Part shown: positions 8,965 to 19,665 of the stretch, in pieces
How positions within the stretch are numbered: position 1 is the stretch's first letter
Layout: every line of letters starts with the position of its first letter
Assembly: GCA_021495925.1 (NCBI GenBank)
Contig: JAKEKT010000042.1
Coordinates: 221,982-285,981, forward strand
Direction: 5' to 3'
DNA from: Diplodia intermedia
Lineage: Eukaryota; Ascomycota; Dothideomycetes; Botryosphaeriales; Botryosphaeriaceae
Length of the DNA: 64,000 nucleotides
The notes under the pieces: generated by a model
What the model was told of the DNA's origin: nothing
Seen by the model: only the letters and a program-made list of their open reading frames with translations
The model's database searches: none
Made by a program: the position numbers and the translations under genes

Positions 8965-10374
8965 ATGGCCGACTCGCAGCTCCCGCAGAAGCGCAAATCT
9001 GCCGCCATGGCCGACTTCGACATTGCGCCCGAGCCGAGTGACCCGCTCACCTTCCGCAACATCAAAGAAGAACTGTCCTCCATCAGTCCCAGCGAGCCAT
9101 TCGGTAAGCTCATCTATTTCGCCGCTGCAAGCCACGGAGCATTTCTAATCCCTCCGCCTGCAGATGAGCTCAGCGGTGGCTGCTGGCATACCCTCACCAC
9201 ACCACCCGACAACTCTCGCCACCCACCCGCAGCCAACAGCTGCCCCGAATCGCACACCGACAACCCGCCCAGCTGCACGCTTCGGCCTTCTCCCAAGCTC
9301 AGCCCGGCCCATCCACCCGGCTCGCCTGTTCTTGGCACACCTTACTCATCCCCGCCACCACCACCGTCGGCCCAACTTACCACCTCGACCGCCAAGCTCA
9401 CCGCGCTCCGGGCCGCTGCAGCCTCCAAACGAACCGCCACAACCCAGCCGGCCGCTCACACATCGACCGCGCCCAACCGCCGTATCGAACCACACGATTT
9501 GGTTTTCCAAAGCACGCGGCGAGCCCAGGACCTCCCGAAGGGCAGCCCAGTTCAACTCCCGTTATCCTCCCCCACCGCATCAAAGCCAATGAAGCGGACC
9601 GCCTCGTTCGATGATGGGGAGCGGTCGACTAGCCCTGACGTCTGGACGCCCATATCCTCCTCCCAATATGCCCCGCCGGCGGATTGGTACGCTTGGCAGC
9701 CGTGGCGCTATCCGTCCAACGGTCACAAGCGGCTGAAGGTGACGAGGACTGCAGAAGCGATGTTGAAGCTGCAAGAGCAACAGAAGGAATGGGAAAGGGG
9801 CGTCAAGGAGCGTGAGGAGCGAATGGATAGATTGGTCAATGCAGAGATGGAGCTGGAGGAGTCGACGAGTGAGATGGATGAAGAAGGGGAGGAGTTGGAG
9901 GATTGGAACAAGGAGCAAGGGGAGCAACAGGCACGGAGGATGGTGCAAGAGCTCCAGAGGATTGAGCGAATCCAGGAGCGGGAAAGGCGGAGGGATGAGC
10001 ATGAGGAAGGAGTGCTGCAGCAGCAGCGCTGCGAGGATGACGGCGATCCCAACGGCACTCAAGAGCGAGAGAACCAGACACAGGAGCGTGTCGACCAAGC
10101 GCCAGGTCAGACGACCCAAGAACAGCCACAGCAGCGACAGCAAGGTCAAGACCAAGCCCGCCCTCAAGAAGAAGTACACATTCCAGACACCGTTTCCCAC
10201 ACCACCAGGCAGCCAACCTCGTCCAGCAGCGCAGCCCCGCCACCGCAAGGCATGATGGATGTGCAAAAGCTCGTAGCAGTATCGCTGGACAAGCAACTCA
10301 TGTCGAGAGTTCGAAAGGTCACTGTGACGACGGTGGTTTACGAGCTCGATCCCGCCAGCAACACTGGTGTTTGA
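8965..10374 (+). CDS. Uncharacterised coiled-coil protein, two exons
   Basis: I choose the ATG at 8965 (cgtcATGgcc); the open frame extends further upstream only through a GTG. A canonical intron lies at 9104-9163 (60 nt, GTAAGC...CTAAT...TGCAG). Spliced, the protein is 449 aa. It starts MADSQLPQKRKSAAMADFD, with a conserved-looking segment DPLTFRNIKEEL. Residues of roughly 60-220 are Pro/Ser/Thr rich and disordered. A coiled coil then begins at about AMLKLQEQQKEWERGVKE and continues through long Glu/Arg/Gln stretches. The last 40 residues (MMDVQKLVAVSLDKQLMSRVRK, then VTVTTVVYELD) look folded. The intron length is a multiple of three and has no stop, so retention would add 20 residues. Family unknown. 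It converges on the AFG1-like gene with a 239-bp spacer. Confidence 0.6.
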   Translation: MADSQLPQKRKSAAMADFDIAPEPSDPLTFRNIKEELSSISPSEPFGKLIYFAAASHGAFLIPPPADELSGGCWHTLTTPPDNSRHPPAANSCPESHTDNPPSCTLRPSPKLSPAHPPGSPVLGTPYSSPPPPPSAQLTTSTAKLTALRAAAASKRTATTQPAAHTSTAPNRRIEPHDLVFQSTRRAQDLPKGSPVQLPLSSPTASKPMKRTASFDDGERSTSPDVWTPISSSQYAPPADWYAWQPWRYPSNGHKRLKVTRTAEAMLKLQEQQKEWERGVKEREERMDRLVNAEMELEESTSEMDEEGEELEDWNKEQGEQQARRMVQELQRIERIQERERRRDEHEEGVLQQQRCEDDGDPNGTQERENQTQERVDQAPGQTTQEQPQQRQQGQDQARPQEEVHIPDTVSHTTRQPTSSSSAAPPPQGMMDVQKLVAVSLDKQLMSRVRKVTVTTVVYELDPASNTGV

Positions 10375-10613
10375 ACGGGTACAGAGACAACGATACAATG
10401 CATGAGTTGGTTTGGAGGGTGGCATGAATAGTCAGGCTATGACACGGCTGTTCGCGAAGGCACTACTACTATGACGACACTGGCACATCTGTTTGTTTTT
10501 CCAAGGGTCATGGATACTAGCAAAGAAGGCTGCAGCTTTATTCAATGCCGCTGGAACATCAAAGTTCGCTAGCTTCACAGAAGTATATACACCAAGGTAG
10601 CTCAAATCAACCC
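10375..10613. terminator. Convergent 3' spacer
   Basis: The coiled-coil gene (plus) and the AFG1-like gene (minus) end here 239 bp apart, so both transcripts terminate in this spacer. No distinct signal beyond T-rich patches near 10490-10500 was identified. Confidence 0.35.
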
Positions 10614-13044
10614 CTACTTTTGACCCTCCTTCTCCTTCTCCATCTCCTCCTTCTCCACCAACTCCTCCTTCTCCCTCCTCCTCTGCTCCAACCCCTCCAC
10701 CCCCTTCCCCCACGCCCCCGCCTTCTTCCCCCACGTCATCGTCCCCCAAACATGGGTCCACCCAATCTTCGGCGGCGGACCGGGATGCGTCCTGAACGGA
10801 CTCGCGCCGCCATGCCTGAACAGCACCTCATCCCTCTCCTCGTGAATCTCGCTCGCAGCACCCATGCCCTCGCCATCCACCCCCCGCTGCTGCTGCTGTT
10901 TCTGTTGCTGCAGAAGTCGCCTCTCGGCCGCCACCCGCTCGGCGACGGGCACCTCCCACCGCGCGCGCACCTCGGGCGCGACGGGCGTCCACCACGACCG
11001 CGCCGGGCCGTCGCGCGCCCACCACCGCGCGCCGCACATCTCCCACAGGCGCGAGCGCGCGCGCTTGTACGCGAAGCGTTCGTCCTCGCCGGTGAAGGCG
11101 GCGGTTCGGGCAAAGTTGATTATTGACGATGATGATGACGGACCACCGGCGCCGGTTCCCCTCCTTCTCGTCGTCGTCCAGCCACTGGAGTGGTAATCCC
11201 TGTCCAGGCCGAAGGAGCCGGTGGAGGTGCCGCGGCGGACGCGGTTGGGCGGGTCGTCTTCGAGGGCGTCGGGGGCGAGCATGTTGTCGTCGTCGGCGGC
11301 GCCGAGCGGCATGGGCGGCGGGAATGGTGGGGGTTCGGCTTCTTCGTGGGCGGGCTGGGGGGATGACGGGTCGTAGGAGGAGATGTTGGGGCGGAAGGGG
11401 GCGGTGGCGTCCTGGTAGATGTCGGAGAAGGTTTCGGAGTAGACGGCGTCGCTGTCTTGTTGCTGCTGGGAGGACGAGGATGTCGACGACGAGCTGGATG
11501 CGGAAGGTGCGACGCGGGATTCCGGGAAGAAGATGTCGTCGGGTCCGCCGGCGGCGGTGATGAGGAGCTTGCAGCGGGCCTCGTAGAGGGCGTCGAGCAG
11601 GGTGATGAAGCGCCGCGCCTCGTTCTTTTGGAGCAGGGTGAGGACGGGCACGTCGGTGAGGATGAGCGTGTGGAAGGTCGAGGCCAGCGTGATGTAGTCG
11701 GCCGGGCCGAGCTGGCTGGCGCAGAGCTCGGAGAAGGTCCAGGACGCGACGCCGTTGTGCTGGCGGGGGACGGTTACTTGGCGGCCGTAGACACGCATCG
11801 TGCTGGGCGACCAGGGGATGTCGGCGGAGGTGACGCCCGATGCTGTTGATTCGGCCTCTTTTAGCTTCAGGAGCCATTCCTCGTGCTCTGATGTTGGTTT
11901 CTCGGTGGATGGCTTGACAAAGTAGTTTTTTGGCATGGACGCCATCTTCGGGACTGAGTCCTTCGTCTGTGACCCGGATGATGGTTGCGCGGTTGAGGTG
12001 CCGTCGGTTGCTACTGCCGCCTGGACAGCGGTCTCCAAGTCTCTCTCAGCCTCGTGGAGCTCGGCCTCAGACTCGCTTCTCCTATAGTCCTTCCCGCCCT
12101 CCATTTCCCATACCTCACACCTAGCCTTGAGCACTTCAAGGAAAGGAGCGAAGTCACCGCGTCCGGTAAACATGTTCTCACTCCGACCTCTCACGCCTAA
12201 TCTCCATCTCAAAGAATCCATTCGCGTTGGCGGTGGTGTGAACTCCATACCAGCGGCTTTCGCCAATTCCTCAGGCATGCGATTGCTCGTTGCAATCAGG
12301 ACACCGCCCAGATGAAAGAAGCTCGTCATGAGATTCGACATGATTTTCGACGCCGCACGATCCGGAAGTTGAAACTCGTCAAGAAAGAGAATGGGCGACG
12401 TCTCGATCATGTCACGTGCGAGGACGAGCAGCGAATGCTCGTCGTCAAAGACGGAATTATTGAAGAACCTCGTTGAGCTTCGCGTACGCCTTAGGGTTTC
12501 GAGTTTGGCCAGGGTATCGAGCATGAAGGTGTTGAAGTGCCAGCGGCGCTTCTTGCGGTTGGGAAGGCAGTCGGCGAAGAGGTCGATCAGCATGCTCTTC
12601 CCGGTGCCAACCTCGCCGTGCAGCATCAGGCCTTTGGGCGAGTCGAGCTGCATAGCCTGCTCATGGCTGGTCAGCACGCGGGTCAGGGCCATGCTATCGC
12701 GCTTCTCCTTCTGCGCGAGCAGCGAGGACCAGAAGCCGCGTGGGTGACCATGTTGGATCTCGTCGCCGGACGTCTCGGCGCGGCCATTGGTGCCGACAAC
12801 GCGACTGATTTGATGCAGGCGGTGGCTGTACTCGGTGGCGGGCTCGTAGTCTTTCAGACGCTCGTAGAGCTTCTGCAGGTGGAGAGCTGCGGCGGCGTTA
12901 GTTTGGGTTGTGCGATGTGAGCTATGACGTACCAAGCCGGTGCTGGGAAGGATCAGGGCGGATGCGGCTCGTGGCCAACAACGCACGGTAGAGCACGAGA
13001 GGGTTGGTGATGGCGACCCCAGTCGAGTACTTGCGGACCAACAT
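10614..13044 (-). CDS. AFG1: AFG1-like AAA+ ATPase (ZapE/LACE1 family), two exons, 794 aa
   Basis: AFG1-family ATPases act in mitochondrial protein quality control and respiratory-complex turnover in yeast and animals. Seen here: exon 1 13044-12933 (37 codons plus one base), intron 12932-12887 (46 nt, GTACGT...ACTAAC...CGCAG), exon 2 12886-10614. Exon 1 reads NPLVLYRALLATSRIRPDPS, the family's N-terminal RPDPxQ block, joined in frame to ALHLQKLYERLKDY. Walker A GEVGTGKS is at residues 128-135, Walker B ILFLDE at 203-208, followed by a sensor-type segment GGVLIATSNRMPEEL. Towards the end of the core come RRFITLLDALYEARCKL and GEDERFAYKRARSRLWEMC. The long open frame extending to 13127 has an unrelated N-terminus and is wrong. 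The C-terminus is a long fungal extension with Gln-rich and Glu/Lys-rich tails. No clear targeting peptide is seen, so an upstream exon cannot be ruled out. The symbol follows the family, not proven orthology. Confidence 0.88.
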
Positions 13045-14998
13045 GGAGCCAGATATATGCAGACACGCGCGACTGCAGGGGCGAAGAACGCTGTTCCGAA
13101 CTCGGCGGCGATGGTGGAAACGAGCACATGTGCGCCTCAGGCCTCCACCGCCCGCTGTACTGGCGGCTGGGGCCCGGCACCCGGCTGTCTACGGCGCGCG
13201 CAGCGGACGCGGCGCGCAGACGCGGAAACGCACCGGTGTCGGGGCGCGCGCTCCTCCGTCCGCCAGCCCGTGTCAACACCAGCCTAGTTCTTGCGACGGC
13301 TAGGGCACCCAGACAAATGCAGCCGAGTTAGGCAGCTGTGATAGCTGCCGGCCCGGTCTCGATGCTGACGGCCCAGGTCCTGCCGCTTCCCCAGCACCCG
13401 GCGTCATCAGGCGCCCGCCACGTGCCTGTGGCCCCACCCCAGCCCGACACACAAGCTTCTCGTCTCCGACCGTCGGTGCGAAGCCAAATCGCCAGGACGT
13501 TGGAAGTTGCGGCAAAACGGCTCTCGAAGCCATCCAACTGCAGCCGCGCCCCGTAACAAGTTGACAGCCGAAATAAAACATGCCCAACACGGTGCGGCAA
13601 CTTCCACCTCACCACAGCCGCCATGCTGACCACTCACCCCATCTCCACCAGCGAGCGAGAGTCTCTCGGCGCGAAACTAAATCGTTTCGTTTTCCTGTCC
13701 CCCGCAAGGGTACCAAGTTTGGGAATGGAATCTGACGTGAGTAGACGTTCGACCCGCAACTCTGCCTTCCCAAAAAGCACCCCCCTATTGCCGCTTTCAG
13801 TCACTTGCAGCGTGGCAGCGAATGGTTGTACTATTTGTTGACATGCTCCCTACCCGTTGGAAGCTTGTTGCCGGCGACTCGCCTACCTCCGCGGCTGTGC
13901 CCTGGCGATGTTTGATCTGCTGATCCCTACGCTCCTCGCTGACACACGGACTCCCTCTTCAAACTCACGGCCGGCTATTGTTTCCCCGCAGCTAGCCTCT
14001 TGACCTTCCTTTCCCATACTCAGCCTTAGCGCCATCGCTTTCCCCCGTGGCTGTGTCCTTGTTCACTTGGATACGAGACTATTGCTAAGCTCCAAATTCG
14101 CTGTCACACCGGCGTTTACGCCGGAACGAACTTTAGCGGTCCAATTCCGGTGTTTGTTGCGCGAAATCTTGCGGCTTTCTCGGTCTATGCCCGTGTTCAA
14201 CGGCTGCTTCTCAATTGGGTCCATTCTGGGGCCCCAACTGCAGATAGCATTGCTTGGTCGAAAATGCAAAATCAGAAGCAGGTCGCCCATCGTACTCATG
14301 TCACCGTTGGTGACAGCTCATTTATACAGGGTCAAGGATCCCACAAGCAAAATAAGTTCCAATATCCCGCAACCTATGCCTGCTTCAGGCTAGACCACTC
14401 AGTGAAGATCATAGCCTCATCTCTCGAGCGCAATTTTGCAAGTATTGCCGCATCTCGGCACGCCAGTACGCAGGGGATCATGACATGTATCTGAAGGCCG
14501 GATGGTTCTGAGCCAACATTTGAGATGACAGCGAGAGCTTACATAGTACCGTTGATAGTGAGAGTACACATGAAACTTTTCAGTAGAATAACCCAAGGCT
14601 ATTCTATGACTATTTATATTCATAAGTACTCTAACATGACGAACATGCTGATTGATGCCGCTCCGATGAGGGGAGAGCGGATAGCTAGAGTGGTTGGCAC
14701 AATTCTGCTGCCAGCAGCTACACCAATGACGGCGGTCAAACTCTTTGGAGTGGTAACCACTGGTGTGCCTGGTCCTTTCATGATTGAACCGCGGAGGATT
14801 ACCTTGTGTTCGCAGACAGCAGCCTTCCATAATCCAAATGACCAGCTGAGAAGGTTACCGGCAGCGCAAGGTTAGTGCAAGTGGCATCCTCTAACCATGA
14901 TCCCGTAGGATTTATCTCACAGAGCTCAATTTCGAGCATCAGTCTCGACTTCGGGACTCAGGGTGGTCTTCCACACCCCCATCGCTGAAACCAAATCT
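13045..14998. other. Intergenic, no supported gene
   Basis: A 1.95-kb stretch between the 5' end of the AFG1-like gene and the 3' end of the CoA decarboxylase. The first 600 bp are GC-rich and hold the AFG1 promoter side. The rest is of mixed composition. Short open frames (60-137 codons) on both strands overlap each other and show no domain or splice logic. No tRNA or tandem repeat seen. Confidence 0.45.
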
Positions 14999-15790
14999 TC
15001 ACGGGCTATTCAACCCCATCCTCTCCTCAATCACACCCACGATCTCCTTCCACTCTTTCATCCCACCACTCCCAGTATCCCCACACGCAATTGTCTTCTC
15101 AATCGGCCTTAGCACCTCCACCCAGCCGCCATTCGCAACACCCCACTCCTCCTCCAACACCCTAATCTGCTTCCCCGTAATCGGATGCTCCCACATAGCC
15201 GTATTCATCGCCGGCGCAACAATAATCCTCTTCTTCGTCGTCTTCACCACCGCCGCACCGCCGCCACCAACCTCGCCCTCCACCCCCTCCACATCCGGCA
15301 GCCTCACCGGATCCAGCACCCCGGTCGTATCCCACGCCCTGATGACCGACAACAGCAAGTTGTCGCTGAACCCGCCGACCATCTTGGCCATCGTGTTCGC
15401 GCTCAGCGGCGCCACCACCATCAGATCCGCCCAGCGCCTCAGCTCGATGTGCAAGATGGAGTTCCCGCGCACCCACGGCTCGCGCCACTCGTCTTCGTCG
15501 AGGTAGACGCCGTCGACGTTGGGCAGCGCGGCGATGGAGGCGAGCTCGGGCTGCTCGGGCGATTGGCCGGCGAGGAAGGCGCAGGCGGACGCGGTGAGGA
15601 CGACGCGGATGGAGAGGCGGGGGTGGTGCCGCGAGAGGGCCGCGATGATGGAGGGGATCTTGATGGTGGCGACGGAGCCCGAGGCCGCGAGGAGGAGGTG
15701 CTTTTTGTTGTCGGCGAGGTGGTGGGACGAGGTGAGGTGGGGTGGCGCGGCGCGGCGGCGCGGTGGTGCGGAGGGTGCGAAGGCGGACAT
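14999..15790 (-). CDS. CAB3: Phosphopantothenoylcysteine decarboxylase (HAL3/CoaC family), 263 aa
   Basis: This flavoprotein (FMN) decarboxylates 4'-phosphopantothenoyl-cysteine to 4'-phosphopantetheine, the third step from pantothenate to coenzyme A. Single exon with the start ATG at 15790. After about 28 N-terminal residues (Arg/Pro/Ala rich) the fold begins at NKKHLLLAASGSVATIK. The catalytic His is in ILHIELRRWADLMVVAPLSA (His114), APLSANTMAK lies at 127-136, the PxMNxxMW substrate clamp is PAMNTAMW at 193-200, and the flap Cys is in ACGDTGSGGM at 235-244. All key residues are present, so it should be active. It lacks the long acidic tail of yeast Hal3/Vhs3, favouring a plain enzyme over a phosphatase inhibitor. 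An acidic and Gly-rich insert (DVEGVEGEVGGGG) breaks the middle of the fold. It diverges from the glutaredoxin gene across 287 bp. The symbol follows the yeast gene for this step. Confidence 0.93.
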   Translation of the reverse strand: MSAFAPSAPPRRRAAPPHLTSSHHLADNKKHLLLAASGSVATIKIPSIIAALSRHHPRLSIRVVLTASACAFLAGQSPEQPELASIAALPNVDGVYLDEDEWREPWVRGNSILHIELRRWADLMVVAPLSANTMAKMVGGFSDNLLLSVIRAWDTTGVLDPVRLPDVEGVEGEVGGGGAAVVKTTKKRIIVAPAMNTAMWEHPITGKQIRVLEEEWGVANGGWVEVLRPIEKTIACGDTGSGGMKEWKEIVGVIEERMGLNSP

Positions 15791-16077
15791 TGTTTGTCAC
15801 GACTTGCGAAGGGGCGGGATGCACGGATTGCAGAGCTGCAGGTAGAGGCGGTCACTGAGCGGTGGAGAGCATGGTGTTTGAGTCACAGACGCGAGATGAG
15901 GGGTGGGCTCGGACGAGTGGGAGTCGTGCGATATGTCAGCGCGGCGGAAGGATGGCGATGTCATGACGAGATCTGCGGCGAACTTTCTGTGTCGCCGCGC
16001 CTCTCCACCGAACGAACGACGCTGCTCTCCGCAGAAACCCCTCCACACAACACACGCCCGCACACCCCGAGCCTACC
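15791..16077. promoter_or_regulatory. Divergent promoter between CAB3-like and GRX5-like genes
   Basis: Only 287 bp separate the two start codons, so this is probably a shared bidirectional promoter for a CoA-biosynthesis gene and a mitochondrial Fe-S gene. I see no clear TATA box on either side; the sequence next to the glutaredoxin start is rich in C and A (cctccacacaacacacgccc). Confidence 0.5.
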
Positions 16078-16681
16078 ATGTTCTCGCGAACCGCATTCTC
16101 CAGCGTAGGGACTCGCATTGCTGCATCAATTCCCTCCGCTCGCCGCTGACAGTCGACTGTTTCCAGGCCTTCCGCGCCGCCGCGCGCCCATCGCGCAACC
16201 CGCTCACCTTCGCTCGCTTCGCACCCCTCCAGATCCGCCTGCTCTCGCAGGAGACTCGTACCGCGATAGACCAGGCCGTGGCCAGCGCGCCCGTCGTCCT
16301 CTTCATGAAGGGCACCCCCGAGATGCCGCAGTGCGGCTACTCGCGCGCCAGCATCCAGATCCTCGGCATGCAGGGCGTCGACCCCAGCAAGTTCACCGCG
16401 TTCAACGTGCTGGAGGACAATGATCTGAGAGCAGGTATGTGCATACAGTCTCTTAAATCAGGCTGGGAAAGGCCAAGGCAGAGTGCGGGACCATGGTTAC
16501 TGACGGGCACACAGGTATCAAGGAATACTCGGAGTGGCCGACCATCCCGCAGCTGTACCTTAACAAGGAGTTCGTGGGAGGCTGTGACATCCTGATGTCG
16601 ATGCACCAGGATGGCTCGTTGGCCAAGCTGCTGGAGGAAAACGGCGTGCTGGTGCCTGCCGAGGAGGAGGGCTCGCAGTAG
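16078..16681 (+). CDS. GRX5: Mitochondrial monothiol glutaredoxin (GRX5 type), three exons, 153 aa
   Basis: GRX5 proteins carry a glutathione-bound [2Fe-2S] cluster between scaffold and target proteins in mitochondria. Exons: 16078-16104, 16167-16434, 16515-16681. Introns are 62 nt (GTAGGG...CTGAC...TTCCAG) and 80 nt (GTATGT...CTGAC...CACAG); the phases join correctly. The first 38 residues (MFSRTAFSS, then AFRAAARPSRNPL) are basic, hydroxylated and free of acidic residues, as expected of a matrix targeting peptide. The fold follows: APVVLFMKGTPEMPQCGYS (active Cys65), WPTIPQLYL with the cis-Pro segment, and GGCDI for glutathione binding. The active site reads CGYS where the family normally has CGFS. 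The C-terminus ends in an acidic tail, PAEEEGSQ. The donor of intron 1 (GTAGGG) is weaker than usual. Confidence 0.92.
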
Positions 16682-16941
16682 ATGCGGCTGATGAATGGAA
16701 ATGAAGTAATTGAACGAGTATAGAGCTTGTATCCTGGGGGGCTGTCTGCCCATAACCTTTTCTTGTAATTTTAGTATGCACACGAGTGATGCGGCTGCAA
16801 CATTTTCTTGTTCTGTTCTCTCTCATCCTTTCGCCCACGCCCGGTTTGGTTGTGTCACGCCCACTCGTGCCTTCCTCTTCAATCTTCCGCCTCCTCACTT
16901 CTCTGCACACTCAATTCACTCGCCCACCCAATAAACTCACC

Positions 16942-18119
16942 ATGGCGCCGCGTATCCCGCCACCAGCGCAAGGCAATGCCGCTGCCCGCAACCGCGCTCA
17001 CTTCACCGCGAGGCCAGAAGCCATCGTTCACACCTCCAAAATGTTCAAAAACCACGCCCAGCACACCACAACAGCCCGGAGCAAGGCAGCACCGCTCACC
17101 AAGTATGATCTCACATCTAAGCCCCATGGAGTCACAAAAAGCAGGTCACACGGACGTGGTCTTCCTCGTCGAACCCACAAACCAGAACACCCGCTTTCCA
17201 CGCTCTTCGACGGTAACTCACCTCACCTCTCACCTCATCTCCCGTCCTACCTTGCCCCTCCATCATTACCCCCACCGCTTTACCAGCCGCCGCGGTACTC
17301 CCCAACATCCCAAAGACTCACCCTTCCTTCACAGAATCATCAGATTTCTACCGCAGCACCATCATCAACACGGCGCAAGACTCCCTCTTCGCGACCCGCC
17401 GCGCCCTCATCTACCGCCTAACCAGCACCAACGGTCCCGGCGAGCAGCAGCAACAGCAGCAGCAGCGGTTCCCCACCACCGCCGCCCGCAGCCCGTCGTC
17501 CAACGGCTTCTCCTTCTCCCCGGCGTCGAACCGCGCGTCTTCGCCGCCCAACCGCCTCCCCACAGCCGCCGAGCTGCAGGCCGCGCACAACGCCGCCGTG
17601 GCCAACGTCACGGCGCCGTTTGGGGACACGCCGGTCGTCAAGGGAGGAGGAGGAGGAGGAGGAGGCAAACTCGACGCGGCCGCGGCGGCTGGCGGGGGTA
17701 AGGAGAAGGAGGAGAAGAAGGCGGACGACGCCGTCCTGGCGCCGGACCTGCACAGCGAGCAGCCCCTCTCCGCGCTGATGGCGGACTTCGCGGCCGTGGT
17801 GGCGCGGGAGGAGAAGAAGCTGTTCGAGCTCGGCGGCAGGTGGATGCAGACGCAGGCGGAGATACGGTTGCTGGCGGAGGACATCTTCGGGAAGGAGGCG
17901 GTGAGGGATATGATGAAGGGGAGGAATGTCGATAGAGAGGTGGCGGAGGTGGGGAGGGGGTTGGCGGAGGAGGAGGTGGAGGCGTTGAAGGGGATGGTGG
18001 ATGTGCTCGTCGAGGAGACGGCGAAGGAGGCGGTGGAGGTGAGGGAGAAGGAGAGGAGTGTGAAGAGGGATCAGAAGAAGATGATCTTGGCGACGGTGAA
18101 GAGGATCGAGGAGTTGTAG
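16942..18119 (+). CDS. Uncharacterised coiled-coil protein, two exons, 351 aa
   Basis: Exons 16942-17212 and 17335-18119; the 122-nt intron (GTAACT...TTCACAG, phase 1) is the only pairing I found that joins the two coding frames. The start ATG (caccATGgcg) has a good context. The N-terminal 90 residues are basic (KMFKNHAQHTTTARSK, KSRSHGRGLPRRTHK). Across the splice the protein reads STLFDESSDFYRSTIIN, then TRRALIYRLTS, which looks like a structured segment. A run of seven Gln, a Ser/Pro linker, a run of eight Gly and an Ala-rich stretch come next. The C-terminal 120 residues are predicted helical and coiled (SALMADFAAVVAREEKKLFE to VKRIEEL). I do not recognise the family. It lies 260 bp downstream of the glutaredoxin gene, in the same direction. 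Exact intron borders are less certain than for the neighbours. Confidence 0.6.
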
Positions 18120-19567
18120 GGTGGTTGCTAGGAGCGGCTGGTGAAGGTGGGAGATGGCCGAGGGGCTGGCTGGGTGGTCATGTGGACGAGCTGAAGTGAA
18201 TTTGCTAGGGTGAGGTGTACGGCAATGGAGTTTCATGGCAGGCATTTTACGCACATGCAGCACATGGATGAAAAACTGGCTACAATTCCTCTTACAATCA
18301 TATATTGAGCATTACGAGATTCTACCTCAGCGCCTTCACTTTGTATCCTCAATCAAGTGGGTACAACCATCGACGCTCAGAACTGTGCACGACGTAACAT
18401 CACTAACGCTACTGTCCCTCTGGGGGCAATTTCGTTACACCTGGAATGCTATTCGGTCATATTTCACCACTTTTGCATCCAGGATCATTCATGCAGCTTG
18501 CTGAACGTCGTCATCTACGATTGATACCAGTTATAAGCTGCTTGTGATGCAGCGTATGGCCATCTCTTTTCCACAATGCAATCGACAGGCCGTATCGTTT
18601 GTAAGAATCCAATACATTGACGGAAAATTCCACTACCATGGCTACCATTGACACGAGGCAGTAGTTGAAAGTCAATGGCGACAGACGCCAGTTCCGAGTT
18701 GAAGTTCTTCAGTAGACTGCTGTTGTAGCGTGTTTTGACGAAAATGGCTTTATACATAAGCTGTGTTCTTCGCCTCAGAGGCGTTCAGCTGCGGGCAACA
18801 GCGGGCTAGTCATATGCCTCTTAGAGAGATCACGGAGACATGGCTCATGGGGTACCCCACGTAAGGCTGTCCATCCGGAACCCTCTTTTTCAGTCTTAAA
18901 TGGTGGTAGACTATGCGGATTGCGTCTTCACCAACTCCTCGGGGTGTGGCGGCGTCAAGTCGCAGGGTGCCCATCCATGTCCAGTAATAACGAATTTCCA
19001 GAAAACTTGTACTTGTTCTTTTGTATAGCGGAGAAGCGGAAGATATGAGGACATCTGCAGACTTTTTAAGGTAGACGCAGATACTGATTATCAATTCAAA
19101 CCGTAAGTGAAGCGCATCATCATGTATATATGCTGATTCACAATTCTAAGCAACTTGTTTGGTCACCAACCGTTGGTACTCCCAAAGTACCGTGAGAGAT
19201 TTGTCCCGAGACAATTTGTCCAGCCGCAAGGCTCCTTTCTGTTGGACTTTGTCTGTGTGCAAGAGAAGAAAAATGAATGGAATGCACACGCAATGCATGA
19301 AATTAGCATCTACGCTACACTTGACCCCATGCTCAACGGTGAGCTACGCAAGCTCTGAGTGTGAACCGTGCTTCGGTGGTGGTGGTGGTGGTGATGACGA
19401 TGTTGGTTTTCGCGGTGACAAGTCACCCAGCACAGACACTGAAGTGAAGCAACCCAAGTGACGCAACAACCGGTCGCTCTTTCCCCAAGCGCCGCCCCTG
19501 CCCGAAACGGTCCGTTGCCCCCAGCAACGGGTAGACCCTGAGCCGCTGCCAACGTCGCCTGGCGGGA

Positions 19568-19665
19568 TATATAAACCCCTCCTCCCCCCCACCTCTTCCC
19601 CCTCTTCTTCTTCTTCAGCTCTTCTACGGGGTCCCGCAAGGGGCATCGATTAGGGTTACGGGCGA
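19568..19665 (+). promoter_or_regulatory. Core-promoter-like segment with TATA box and TTAGGG motif
   Basis: TATATAA at 19568-19574 is followed by a pyrimidine-rich tract (C-runs, then CTTCTTCTTCTTC up to about 19620) and by TTAGGGTTA at 19650-19658. TATA plus CT tract is typical of highly expressed fungal genes, and TTAGGG/CCCTAA sites bind Tbf1-type factors at ribosomal protein and snoRNA genes in some ascomycetes. No coding region was identified downstream, so the transcript, if any, is unknown. Inference from motifs only. Confidence 0.35.

Noticed and set aside
10736..11877. Long antisense open frames inside the AFG1-like gene
   Set aside because: They result from high GC and repetitive codons of the C-terminal extension; the AFG1 frame explains the region.
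19388..19447. Box C (GTGATGA) and box D (CTGA) about 50 bp apart, snoRNA-like
   Set aside because: Box C lies in a GGT microsatellite and the terminal stem would not be adjacent to the boxes; too weak.
19650..19658. TTAGGGTTA (complement matches a telomerase RNA template)
   Set aside because: A nine-base match in any register is expected a few times by chance in 64 kb on two strands; no further telomerase RNA structure seen.
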